Of a stretch of 64,000 nt of DNA, positions 24,701 to 38,590 are shown piece by piece. The position numbers and the translations under genes were made by a program. Position 1 is the first letter of the stretch. Each line of letters opens with the position of its first letter. The DNA is from Echinometra lucunter (Eukaryota; Echinodermata; Echinoidea; Camarodonta; Echinometridae): positions 17,051,757 through 17,115,756 of the forward strand of contig CM057154.1 in assembly GCA_029962745.1 (NCBI GenBank), given 5' to 3'. The notes beneath the pieces were generated by a model. It saw only the letters and a program-made list of their open reading frames with translations, was not told where the DNA came from and did no database searches.

Positions 24701-27700
24701 TCTGCATGCTGTGCATGAAGTCTATACTGCATGTACTCTTCGATAAAATGTGCTAGCAAGATATAAAATGTGGCTGTACACGTAAATCTGGCAGATTATG
24801 GCGGTTTGTAACTCTAATAGTAAACATGTATACATATAAATTTATGTAAATTTAAGAATAAATCTGCTGAGGGTGAGAGTCAGATGGGCATTTTATAATG
24901 ATATCAATGTGTGTAGAGCCACAATACATGTAATGGAAAGGTAATAGATACATGATTATTTACATGAATAAATGATTAGATAGACAGATAAATAAGTAAA
25001 TGAATGAATAAATGAATGAATAAATTAATTTAAAAAATAAATGAATAACTAACTAGCTAGATAGATAAATGAATGGATAAACATATAGATAAATGAATAA
25101 ATGAATAAATGAATGAATGAATACATGTACATACATGTAGATGAATAAATGAATAAATGAATAAATAGATAAACAGAAAGATTGATAGATTGATAGATTA
25201 ATAGATAGATAGATAGATACATACATACATACATGTAGATAGATAAATAAATAAATAAATAGATAGGTACGATACCTTTCTTGCCCTGAGTAGATAAATT
25301 GCCCTCTGTGAGGTGATTCATTATAATGAGCAACACCTTCTTTGTCAAATACTGGCTTGATTGATTGCCAATATATACATTACCCTTGAAAGAAGATCAA
25401 CTCTGATGTATTACGATACACATCGTAATAATTCATTTCATGCACAGCAAATTACTCAAGGTGAACATATGTTTCAAGGTAATTACATCAGAAGGACGAT
25501 ACATGGCATAACACATACATGTATGTGTACATGTAGGTTTTTTTTCCCATTTATTTCCACAATGGTTCCTATGAACACTTTGCACCAGTTTGATTTTTAT
25601 TTATTTCATTTTGAAAGAGAATTTTGCATGTACGATGATCATGTACATGTTTGAAATGGTCATACACTGTATGTGCACACTTTTGTATGTGCTTTTGCAA
25701 TCCCTATTTCAAAATGATATGCTTGAATTGAATTGAATTGAACTGAACTGAAAAGATTTTATGAAAACCACAATGTAGCAGCCCAAGGACTGAAATGTGG
25801 AATGTGCAGAAACATCAGGTACAATGCATAACATGAAATAGTTCATGTAACTTACACTGTACATAATACTTTTTACGATACCATGAGAGAAAAGAGGGGA
25901 GGGGAAAGTCGATTGATTGAAGAATGAATGAAGGATTTGTACTGAAAATTGTCCATTCTCGAAGCTGAAAGACTGAATGGCAATGGCAAGAATATATCGT
26001 CGCCTGGCTGCCAGAAGGACGTTAGCACGTTCACATTCGCGATACTATCCACCCCCCCCCCCCCCCCCCCGGCTGACAGAAGGGCGTTAGCTTAAACGCG
26101 CTACGCGAAAGGTACAGTGTGCTGGCGCGTTAACGCCCTTCTGCCAGCCAGGGGATGTATAACATTGGGCCGTGCAAGTGCCTTATCGCCCTTCTGCCTG
26201 CCAGGCGACGATATACATGATAAAACAATAATACAGTATTTGGACAGGTCAGACAATCAGTAGCTGAATTTCAATTGAAGTAGTAGTGATGTAATGGAAA
26301 CTGTAATTGTTATCAGCGTGGTATTATAATTGTTTTTTTTTCTAAATGGAATAGACTTCCGTTTCACCAATTATTTTAATTGACATTCAAGAATCTACAC
26401 AAACCTTACATCCAGGGTTCTCACTAGAAAAAAATCCACACATGGTTCCTCCTCTGCGCAAAGCGCGTAATTTCCGGAAGTTTTACGGAATAACACCTAA
26501 AGGTAGGTGTGGCAGCAGTACATGTATATGCTATAGCAAAAGGATGAAAATACTTCTTTGTAAGCAGGAGTTGTCTACTAATGGCATTATAGTAAAAATA
26601 CATTGCCAAAAAGCAAAACAATTTGTGACATTTATCATTATTGTTAGGAATATATACTCCAATATTTTTTTTACCCTTGTTGCCACGCATGGTGCAGCAA
26701 TTTCACACATGGTTCTTTCTTGTCTGAAATACTTTACGCATGGTATTGGAACCATGGGTGTTATGTACTGGCGAGAACCATGCTTACATCGCTTTTTCCT
26801 TTGTGATAGAATGAAAGATGTACACATGATTTCCAAGGATACATGTAGTAGAACTGCAAAAGTATCAAAATGATGAAATTTTAGGACCAGATCGGTTGCT
26901 AGGCACCAGAACCTGACAGCGCCCTCAGCAAGGAAGGAAAAAGAAACTGGAGGTGGAGATAGGAGAAGAAAGGAAAGGACAAGCAAGAATAATGGAAGAT
27001 AACAACCAGAAGAAAGACATTTTATGTTCGAAATTATAGATTGAATGATTATTTACTAGCCAGTGTGCATAATATCAGAATATTGGCATATGGTTTGCTA
27101 CCTGTCATGGTGCACTTTGCCAAATTACACTGAATGCATTATCCCCCTCCTGATTTATGTGAACTTAATCTTTATGTTGTATGATATATTCATCAAATGT
27201 AATGATGACAATAACAATGATAATTTTGTTTACCCAGGGAAGCCTCATCACCATAATTGCCATTCTTTCTTAGAACCCTGCAACTATTAATACCTCAGCA
27301 ATTGCCAGGTACTCATGGGTGGAGAGTGGCTGGGATTCAAACCCTCAACCCTGAGATTGAGAGTCATATGAATTAACCCATTCGTGACAGGAATTATTTA
27401 AAGCCTAATTTAATCAGCTTTTATTCTTCAAATTGGCAACACCAACATTTTTATTTTATTGCTACATTTTTCTTATGAAACGTCATGTACGGTATCTGAA
27501 ATGAATATAAATTGACAGAAATTATGATGAGAAGTCAAAAAGTTGCCAATTTGCAGGGTAAAACGGGGATTTTAAACCCTCTATCACATTGCCAATTTAA
27601 GGATTTTAATGCTTATTTTCCTTTTAAAAATTTTCAGCATCAAACAACGAATACTGACGCAACCGAAATGGGCACGGTTTGTGTAGAATTTTTTGCTCTT

Positions 27701-30700
27701 TCTGCTCATGTATTTGGTATGATTTTTAGGGCTTTGCATCAAAAGATATTAGGCCAAACCCCAAAATGTGGACCTCTGTCATGAATGGGTTAACCACCAT
27801 AATTATCATGGTGTCATGTATTACTCTCCTCAGACAAATAGGCTGCCATGTTGAATTAGCATACATGTTCTTAAACAAATTTCACATCATCCAATTCCGA
27901 CGGCATGTATTTACATATGTGTCTTGAATTGTATGTGTAACACACGTAGGACTCTTTCACATGATATGTTTTCTACCTGTATCGTATCAGTGAGAGAATC
28001 CTCCCTGTATTGTACCCTTTTCTTCCTACATGCATATACATATGTAGACCAATTACCTGTTCATCCTCTTCCCTTCTCCTTCTCACGATAGAAATGGGAT
28101 TGTTTGTTTGTGGAGTGAGTTCACATCAGGGGAAGATTAGCTTCTCTTGAAAATGGTAAAATGTGCATAGACTCGCATGCAGGTACCTCTAATGTGAACA
28201 TAGCATATGACCAGATACATCAGAGGCAAGTATTACCCATTCATGATTTACCATAAATACACATCTCTTGTAAAGGCTTGTAACACCATGTTATAAACAT
28301 ATAATTTCATATTCTTTTGAGAATGCTAGGTTCATATCTGACTAAGATATGAGTAAAAAGAAAAATCATGTTAGCAAAGAAGAGTATAACTGGGGAAGAA
28401 TTCTGGTTGAAAATAGAAAAGAAAAATTATGAAATTATCATATATTTTAAAAATTTAAGAATGTGAGTTTTAACAATATGAAATTATCACAATTTTAGCA
28501 TTATTTTGTCCGGTAAGACCTTTTCATACTGAGAAACTATGGTTCTATGGGTAAGTCAACCATAGATGCTGAGATTGCAGGTAGAAATAACATTTGGTTT
28601 GTTATTAAATATTGAGGGTCTGGATTGATATATTTGGGTTTGTGTAGTTGGGTTCTTATTGTTAGATTTGGGTTTTTCGAAATTAGTTTTTTGTATAATT
28701 TTTCCCGGGGGGGGGGGGGGGGACTAGAATGTAGAATGTCTAAGGGGCCAATGCACACTATACCCTTGTTAGTGTCATACCTTGTTGTACCTGGTATAAT
28801 GGGAGTATTGTTTGTTTCGAGCTAGAAAGGCGTTAATACATACATGTATTACTCAATTAATGTTCAGGCTCTTGATACATAAATGGACACTATATGTACA
28901 TGTATGTGTAGACCGGTGTGTACACTTGTTTGAAAGATGCATGAATTCATTATCGGCATTGTTTGTTCAACAACACCAAGCAAGCATGCTCACTGTGCAA
29001 AGTATGATTCATGGTGTGAGATGTATTTGTCATCGAAAAGACACTTCGAGTTCTCTCCTACCGGTACGTGCTCTCTCTCATCCAGCCTCTGGCTGGCCGA
29101 TGGGTCGGGGCACACCAACGTGCGTCACGTCCATGATGGTTGGAGGATAGATGTGTCATTAGCAGTAACAGATAGGAAATCATTTCAAGATTGGACATTG
29201 CTATAGTGGTTGTTTTGGAGCGGTCGGAAGTGGGATGGGGGTATGGGAAAAGGTCTGGGCATGGTGAAAGCTAAAGTGGGTTGCGTTAAATGCCGCAGTT
29301 CTGATATGGTGTGACCGGTAATATCCCAATGGGTGTATTCATTCATTAGCATGTAAGGTTTGCAGAGATGCCATTGTGTAGTCTTGATCTCTAGACCCCT
29401 CTGTTGTTCCAGTCATTGTTTTGTAAGGGGCTGAAATATGACGCAGGATATGGGAGAAGTCAGGGGCATGATGAAAGCTAAAGTGGGTCGTATTAAATGC
29501 TGCAGCACTTACTGATGTGGTGTGATGGGTAATATTCCATAGGGTGTATTCATTCATTAGCATGTAAGGTTACAGGAATGCTGTTGTGTAGTCTTGTCCT
29601 CCAGACCCCTCTATTTCTCCAGTGGTTGTTTTAGAAGGGACTGGAAGGTTATGGAGAATTGTTGATTCATAAAATCTAAGTTTGTTTTGCTGGTGTTTAT
29701 TGCCAAAGAGAGAGGTTAAAATTAATTATGCTTATAAATTTCTTTTAACAAGTACACTTACCAGCACCCTGTCCACACCTATGCCCTTCTGCTACATGTA
29801 TAATATATGTTTATTGCTTAGTATTTTTGCATTTAATCAAGGGAAATGGATTCTAAAATATTGATCATTTGCAAATAGAAATAATTTGATAGTGTAATTT
29901 TTATGGCATGTCATGAATAAGTTGAAGACATGGAGTATGAACAAATAGTGCAAGCCTGTCTGGACTAACTCTTTGCAGATCTATGTGAGAAGAAGAAAAA
30001 TGAAAGAAAGAATAATGTAGGTTTGATTTCATAACAGCAAAAGCACCTTTCAGTAATTATTAAAGACAAAGTACAATAAATAAACCAGCAGGAGAAGATT
30101 TACCTTCTGAGATTTCCTTTAAATTGCATTAGGACACAATTGATTTCTGATTTCTCGTCCAGTTATTTTCAAAGTAGGAAGGAGGGGTTTCCATGTTATT
30201 CAATTTGATATTTCTTGTACATGAAAATGCCAGTAGTGTCAATATTGACTCATTTTTTTTTTTCTAAATTTCTTCAACATAAGTACTTCAAAAGGCTAAA
30301 AACAGTGTAAAAGTTTTTGAAATTACATGTAGCAGGGTTGGTGGGGGGGGGGGGGGGGGCACCTCGTTATGTAGATGTACTCAATACAACTTTTATTTCA
30401 TTTTAAAAGAGAAATAACAAATAACAACAATTTTCAGGCTTGCAAAAAGGTAAGGAGGAGGGATCAAGAAACTAGGATTCATTTTTATAATTCGGCGTTA
30501 TTGTCCCAAATATGTACATGTATGCATGCCAAAGACATGTTTGGCTAGGTAAGAGAGATAATCTGAGTCTTTAACAGAGACTAAGCAATCACAGGGCTTT
30601 GTGTGCATAAAAAATGGGAGTGTGTTTTGTGTGTGTGTGACTGAGGCCAGCATTTCAGGCATAGACCCTACATGTACATGTTCGCAGCCAACAGCAAGGA

Positions 30701-33700
30701 GAGAGAGAGAGGTATATATATTTGGCAGAAGTGAGAGGTATTGTAATACTGAAGCTCAACTCTCAACTCAGGAAATGCCCATGCCCTAAATAATCTTGCA
30801 TGTCTACTTCCCTTTTTTTTTCTCAGGGGTTTTTATTTCCAAGCAATAGGGTAACATCCTTCCAGGTCGAGTGATCATCAGTCATGTTTCTCACGTCGTC
30901 ATGTGAATTTGTCAGACAGTGGTGGACAGGTACAGAGATAGTGATTATAAGAGAATGGTGTGAAGAATGTACAAGCTGAAAAGAAAATTCAGTCAGTTTG
31001 CTTCTTCTTTTGATATAAATTTAATTCTGTGACTGAAAGATGTGCTTTCTGCTCAGCCGATCAAATATGTTCATAAACTCAACTCTAAACTATTTTCAGT
31101 GTATATGTTTGTCTCTTAAAAGGAAGTTTTAAGCAGAAGAACACTTTCTGTATTTTGAGATGAATAGTTACACATTCATAAATGTTTACTGAGAAGCAGA
31201 AAAGCATGCATTATCTATTGTTAACCCATATCACTTCAGTATCTTATAGTCTGAATTAATCAGCTTTCCTTCTCAAATTGGCAACAATTATTCCTCTTTT
31301 CCATTCTGTCATAGTATGAAAAAAAGAAAGAAAATGTATATAACATGAACTAGTGTGGTTGAAAATTACCAATTTGAACATGGAAATAGTGATTATATAT
31401 TTCACTCTGTGTTGCCAATTTAGAGAGTTTAGTGATAAGCTACAATCAAGCCACCCTTGTAAACGGCACAACGTACCACATGAAAAATTATCCCAAAATT
31501 TTCACTGAATATTTCTCTCTCTGCTCATGTGTCATGCTTAATTCCTAGCATTCTGGATCGAAGATACTGCAAAAGTGTCGGTAACATGAGACACAGCTCT
31601 GTTATGGGTAATAATGTATGACTTAATGACTTTCTGACTGTAAACAAACAACTCTACCAATGTATAAAGAAATTGAAGCCACATACAGTGTCGTGTCATA
31701 ATTTTTTCCACAATTCCATATCTTCATAAGATAGCAAGTTAAAATTGATAAATGCCTGAACGATCTCGCACCCGATTATTTAAAACATATCTTTACCATG
31801 CCAATTCATACGATTGAAACAAGATTCCGGATGAATAGCTCACTCAACAATACCTTAAAGTTAATTAATAACGCAGCTAGTCGTACATTTGAATTCATGG
31901 GATATACTGGGTGGAACAACCTCAGCGTGAATCAAAGAAACCGTTGGTCGTTGCATGCTTTTAAATTATCTCTAAATAATCCAAAGTAAAAGAAATTATG
32001 TCATCAACGAATCGTCTGGACAATCCAAAAGTATCCCGACATGTAGTCACTTGCATGTAATATTCGGTTTAACAATGATATATGTTTACAATTGCTTTTG
32101 AATTATTTCGATTTTTGTTTTCAAGTGTTGACTTGTTTTTATTATTCTAATGTTTTTTTGTTTAAATTGTATTTTTACTTCTTATTCTGTTAGGTTATTC
32201 TGTATGATATGTAAATAGATTAATTCTGTGCGTTTGATTATTTACAATAATATGGATTAATTTTATGTAACTGTATATTATGCGGACAGGGCTGTTGTGG
32301 AAAGCAGTTCTGTAACTGACAATGCTACCCTGTATAAATAAAACAACAAATAAACAAATAAATAAATTAAGTGAAGTCTTTGTAACAGTAAACTTGCTTT
32401 GATCATCATTGACTCACAAACTTGGGCCGCAGCCATGTTCCACCATGATGAACAATGCATTCCAATAGTTTTTTCTTTCTTTTCCAATGTTTGCTCTTTG
32501 CATTTTGGGAAGACCGTGCAAGGAGTTGTTACATGTACATGTACCTGTGTGTATTTATACACTGTCATTATTACCCCCTTCTCTTTCATTAAAACACTGA
32601 ACTGTTTTATAATTATGTTAAAGGCATTGGTTAACATTGCTATAATTTAAAGGAGAATACAACCCAGGCATCTGTGTGCTTCCAGTGAATGAAGAAGAAC
32701 AAGAAGAGTAAACAGTGAAAATTTGAGGGAAATCGGTCATTCTGTTCAAGAGTTATGAACTTTGAAAGTTTAAGTAAATCCTTATTATGGGGATCCTTGA
32801 ATTGGCAACTTTGCCTTTATCTGTGATGTCATCGTAGACAACTCTCCATTCATATTGTACACAGAATTTTACATTTCCTTTATTTTCAAGAAAAATAAAA
32901 ATTCTTTTGATTTATTGTTTGAGTATGACATGGCTATATCAATTCTGCAAGCATTTTGGGAAGAATTATGTTGATTCCTGACTTGAAATATCATATAAAT
33001 CAGTTTGTTTGCAAAATTATGTACAAAATGAATTGAGAGTTGTCCATGATGACATCACAGATGCTGGCAAAGTTGCCAACTCAAGGATCCCCATAATAGG
33101 GATCTACTGAAACTTTCAAAGTTCATAACTCTTGAACAGATTGTCCGATTTTGCTCAAACTTTCACTGTTTACTCTTCTTGGTCATCTTTATTCACTTAG
33201 AACACACTGAAGCCTGGGTTGCATTCTCCTTAAAAAAACACCTCATTTTGCTATTTGAAAATGGGATAAACATAAGGGTTATAGTGTAAAAATACCAGTC
33301 TGAAAGTTTCAGAGGATAATATCCACAGGAAGTATTTTTTTAATAGAAATGTGAACCAATGTTTAAAAAATATGTAAGGGTCGGTTGCACAGACTAGATG
33401 TAAGGAGTGCTCACCAGACCGTACTCTGTGTATTGGCGTATCATGCGGAGAGAGTCAGATAACAGGTATTTTTAACTCGAGCAAAACGGTCCTCTTATTT
33501 ATTGTCTCTGAGACCAAAAATAATAAAATTGCAGTTTGTCTTACTGTTTTTCATTCCAAATTATGGTTGGTTTCAGGATTTTTGAGTACAAATGCAACTA
33601 CTCATACACATGTTTCATCTTAGTTTGAGAATTTTTTAAATTGACTGTTCACATAGTTAGCCCATGCCTTTAAGTCATTGTAATCAGGGACTTATTGATT

Positions 33701-36700
33701 TAGATCATTTCATTGATAGTCAAAGTCAAAGAAATAATTGTTTCTTTGATACTATTAGCCTATCCACTAGCTGTCAAGAGAAGCTCGAGTTCTTTGTGGA
33801 GGTGAAGATAATTTGTGAGCTTTTTCAATCTTCTGATGTCAGTTTGGAAAAATATTATAGTAAAAATGTTCCTTGAAAAGCATTGCTCTTCAAGTGCCTT
33901 CATACATATGTACAAGAAATGCTTTGTGTGTTTTGCCCAAACATTGTCATACTTACCAACACTGAAGAATGAAAAAGCGGTAGATTACTAATTTTTGTTG
34001 TTTTTTTGTACAGTGAGGTATGTGGTCAAATTCCATAAAAAGCGGTAGTTTACCGCCTAAATCAGTAGAGTTGGCCAGTATGCATTGTGTGTAATCCAAT
34101 ATACCCGTTTCTGTCTTTAGTGCTTGCACATGGACTTTTCAACAAGATTGAATTGATTTTTCATTATTGTGATGATGTACCTTTTGTGGAAAGTGAGCAA
34201 ATTTCTGATCAGTTTGGTAACTCCAAAATTTCACATTAGACAGTCTGTTTCTATCCACAACCAGTGTACCTATCCCAGTACCGTAGCTTGAAGACGGTTT
34301 CTTTCGCGATGTAATTGCATGACCAGGACTCAAGTTCGTCTTTAATGTATACCAAAGTCTAGTATACTCATCCTCGCATCATTATCTAACCATTAACTTG
34401 TGTGCTTAACTCATGAAGCGATCTACTCATGATCATCAGTTGGTTAAGGGGCCATCACAAAATTGATAGCCTTACTTCAAAGCGGCAGTGTTCATTTTCT
34501 GAAAGTTTACATTTACAGGCCCTATTCCCTACTGAGTTATAAACCATACTTTTTGGAAGGAGGTCCGAACTGAGCTTTTTAGAGGGAGTCCCTGCAGTCC
34601 CTTTGTAAAAAATGTGACATTTAATTGATCAAGTTGGATGCTGTTAGTGTTGAAATCTGTATTAGAATTTAACTCCTTTTCCATCTACTGAATCACAAGC
34701 CGTGTTGGATTTTCAGCATTCTGAACTCTCACATGTAGAAACTTACATGTAAGACATCTTTGTAAATGTACATGTATATGTTTGTAAACCTTGCATTGAA
34801 GAAAGCTGCAGAAGATCTAACATTGGGATATTGAATATTTGGGATTTTGCACAAAATGTTGAGAAGACTGAATCTTATTTCATACCTTGCAATCACCCAT
34901 CTTAAACAGGAATATTTTAGGTTCAGAATTATGCATACATAGGAAATTGAGAATTGGTATTAAGACTCCTTCAGTTTTGCAGCAGTAAACTGCGTCAAAA
35001 AAGCCGCAAGTGTTTATGAATGACACAACAACCTGCTTTACACATGCTCACTTACATGTATCTGTTTGTTATAATAAGGTACTTTCTCTAAACATGATGC
35101 TCAGTACGCTTTAAAAATCTCCATGTGTTTTATTTATGCGGTTTACCATTGCACATCTTTACAAGCCTTTAGAGTGTGGCTTTGGAACATTGGCAGGCAT
35201 CTGTCAAAGGACGTTAGTGCTTGAGCAGGGATTCAAACCCTGTACCTTATGGGTCACAGATCACTGAAGACTTATTCTCTGGAACACAACACCTCTACTA
35301 GCCAAAAGAAGTGGACATGTACATGTAGAAATTTCCTCTGCAGCTCTTCTTACAGAGCCATACCGTAACCATGGCTTTTTGCTGGACACCTTCTGTACAT
35401 GCAGCCTCTGCAAAGGGCATCATGACTCATTCACTCCCAACCTTTAAATAAAAGTCTGTGATAACAGTGCAGCCTGACGGTGAGGCTAAAATTGGTAGCG
35501 GATTGTTTGTGCAGGTCTTTATTAGTCCATCAAACCTACCCAATGTGCAGTGCTCCGCTATCAAATGTCACCAGTCTGTATCAATAAAATCCATGATTCT
35601 GTATTACACCAAATATTGCCTGATGTAGTGTTCACATACCCTCAAACGCACACTAATATTGCATAATGGCAGTGTTCACATGCCTGCATGGTGTCATGTT
35701 GTGTTCACATAACTAATGTTTTCTGATGTGACAGAAATATTGTGTACGATTGTAGTCATAGTGAAATTGAATCTGCATTTCTCCATTGTTTCAAACCGCT
35801 TTTTATGGTAACTTAGTTAGCGTGGAAAGTGCATTTCTTCTGTAAAGCATTGGTTGAAACATTATACTATTTGTACATTAAGGGGGTTTTATAATTTTAT
35901 GCTTCGCACCGTAATTGAAAAAGTAATGTTAATAGTTGTCATCTATGGAGGGAGCAGTAAGACAAGATATAGAGTAGGGTCAGTGTGTGTTCACTGTAGA
36001 CCAATCATGATTCATACCTGAGCCTGATCAGTTCGTCACAGACTGACATTTGACAAATTTTGACATTTGAAGGCCTGTAGAAAATAAGTTATTAATTGGA
36101 GAAAGCTATTTCGTCACCTGACTGGCATGAAGGCGGTAACGCACGCACATGGCGCAGTGTTATACATACTCTGGCTAGTAGAAGGATGGTAATGCGCATG
36201 CACACCATACCGTTTGTGTAGCGTGCCTCTCTAGCTTCTGCCCTTCTGCCAGCCGGGGGATGTATAAAATCATGCACGCGCATGTGCTCACGCCCTTGTG
36301 CCAGCCGGGCGATGATTTTATGTTTTATTTTGAAGGGCATCACTGTTGAAATTGAAAGTTGATGAGATTTGGTTGTCTTTGACTCCTATCAAAACTTAGA
36401 ATCTTTAAACTGTGCTGTGTATAACAGACAGACAGAATGCCTACACTTTACCGATCTGGGCCCCGTTTCATAGAACTTCTTATCAATAAGAGTTGCAGTA
36501 ACTGTGATAAGCTACTGAAATCCTTGCATCTGATTGGCTGAGAGCAAATTTGTCATAGAAATGTGGTAGTTGTTACTGATAACAAATTTGATGAAACAGG
36601 GCCCAGGCTTACCCGAGTGACGATTCCATAGTGTATAACTCACTATCTTCTGATGATGTGAATGTAGCACTTCTAGAAGTAAGGATTTAAAAAAAGGGAG

Positions 36701-38559
36701 AATTGAAATCTAAAAATTGTCAGTACTTGTAAAGTCAGGCAAGTGAATTAAATTGGATGCTCAAACTTCAAACTTTTGTGGTCCAACTTTTTAAATTGTA
36801 CCAGTCACCGAAGGAAATAACGCTCTGTATGTACTGTAAACTGTATATTGTATACTGTATAGTATACTGTATACCGTATACCACATATGAGCTTCAAATA
36901 TTACTTCTGTAAAAGGATATTTTGAGTTGAAATATACTCTCAATTAATTTACAAATTACTAGTAAAAAAAATAGACCAATTGGTGTGCACATATACATGT
37001 AGGCGGCCATGAGTTAGGGCATTTATGGAATCTAAGTGCATACACTGTAAATTTGCTGTGTAAAGCTGGGTAAAGTTATTGAAAAGCTGGGTACCACACC
37101 AAGCCTGGTTCGTATAGTACACAACCTTGTTAAGATTAGAATTTTGATACAGTGAATTGTTTGCTTTTGGTTTTATTTTCATTTTCCCTGTAAAGAAGAT
37201 CTAGATTTTGAAAAATCATTCTAATGAAGTACTGGTTTGTCACATTCCTGCACAAAGAGTTAAAGGAACAATTTTGATGAATGTATACTTTGTTGTTTGT
37301 TTCTTCCATTCACACACTGTACATGAATGTACGAATGTTAATTATAAAGAGTTGATTTATTGATTTACTTAGTTTTTTGTTAATTTGTTCTTCCATATAT
37401 AAGTCAAAGATGAGCTGATTTTGATGAAAAGGCCATTTTAATGAAGTGGTTCTCTGTCACTTCCCAGTACAGAAAGTTACAGAATGGAGCAATTCTGAAG
37501 AAAGGACTCTATTACTTGTTTCTGTTTCTGTTTCTTCCATTCACATGCACGTGTTCAAGAGTTCATCTATTGATTTTATTTTTTTTTATTTTGCTTCTTC
37601 CATATACAGAAGTCAAAGATGAGCTGGAGGAGTTGATGAGTGATATCAAGAAAACAGCAAACAAAGTCCGAGCAAAGTTAAAGAGTAAGCAACCCAGGTT
37701 TATTTCTCATCCTCACTTTTCTTTGTTCTTTGGCTTGTTCTTGTTCTTCTTCCTCATGACATTTCTCCTGTTCTTGTTCTTCTAATTTTCTGTATGGCTT
37801 AGAAAGCTGTGTTTTAGGTTAACTAGATAATGTACTCAATCTAGACCACCTAGTAGACTAGTGTGCACCCTTTGTTTTTTCTGCTTATTCTTCCTTTCTG
37901 CTTTTTTCTCTTCTCTTCTTCTTCTTCTCTTCTTCTTCTTCTTCTTCTTCTTCTTCTTCTTCCTCTTCCTCTTCCTTTTACTCCTTTTCCTCCTCTTCCT
38001 CCTCTTCATCTTCTTCTTTTTTTCTTCTTCTTCTCCCTCTTCTATTTCTTCCTGTTCTCTTTCCTCTTAGTAATATTTTGTCATTTGTATACATGTATAA
38101 ATTGTTTTCATGTTGATGTTCCATGTATTTCATTGAAATATTGTTGTATGTCATTTTATCTGTATCATGTACCAATCCAACTTTTCAGTTGCAACAGAGA
38201 ATAAATATAAATAAAACATTTGATCTCGAATGTTGCGTATTGGTTAGCATTTTTGAAAGGTGCTATTTCATTTTTATAAATTCACTCAGCAAAGAATGCA
38301 TGACAATGAATCACTGAGAGCTTTAAGAAGAATACTCTATGTTTATTGTGGGAAGTATCGATGCTTCTTTCACTTGAGGCCATTGATTCTGAATATACAG
38401 AACCACAAGGTCCAGGGTTCGAATCCCTGCCGCGGCACTAATGTCCTTTGGCAAGATATGAATCTACATTTGCCACGTCTTTCGGATGGTGATGTTAAAG
38501 GTCGGTCCCAGACGTAAATAATCATATTTGAGTGATACACGTCTGTAAAAACCGAATTC

Positions 38560-38590
<31 letters not shown>

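Larger units (their letters stand above)
3199..37609 (+). other. Syntaxin intron 3 (34.4 kb)
   Basis: A phase-1 intron between the Ha and Hb exons, containing no second gene I can support. Elements recognised inside are listed separately. Stretches where I see only AT-rich sequence, short ACATGT palindromes or low-complexity tracts include 3976-4683, 5232-5505, 7685-8547, 9013-10315, 14690-15958, 16430-17600, 20674-21725, 21933-23202, 24437-24950, 25270-25990, 26217-27200, 27794-29205, 29644-31220, 32371-32617, 34346-35180, 35281-36109 and 37061-37609. Poly-C or poly-G runs occur at 13866-13889, 17938-17954, 18220-18229, 19953-19969, 26051-26070, 28706-28721 and 30341-30359. Confidence 0.9.

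Noticed and set aside
26442..26986. 143- and 151-codon frames on opposite strands near 26.5-27.0 kb
   Set aside because: No domain, splice or codon signal; overlapping opposite frames in unique AT-rich sequence fit chance.
38404..38440. Possible tRNA gene (GGTTCGAATCC)
   Set aside because: No A box, acceptor stem or anticodon arm, and it ends in a (CAA)n tail: a SINE.
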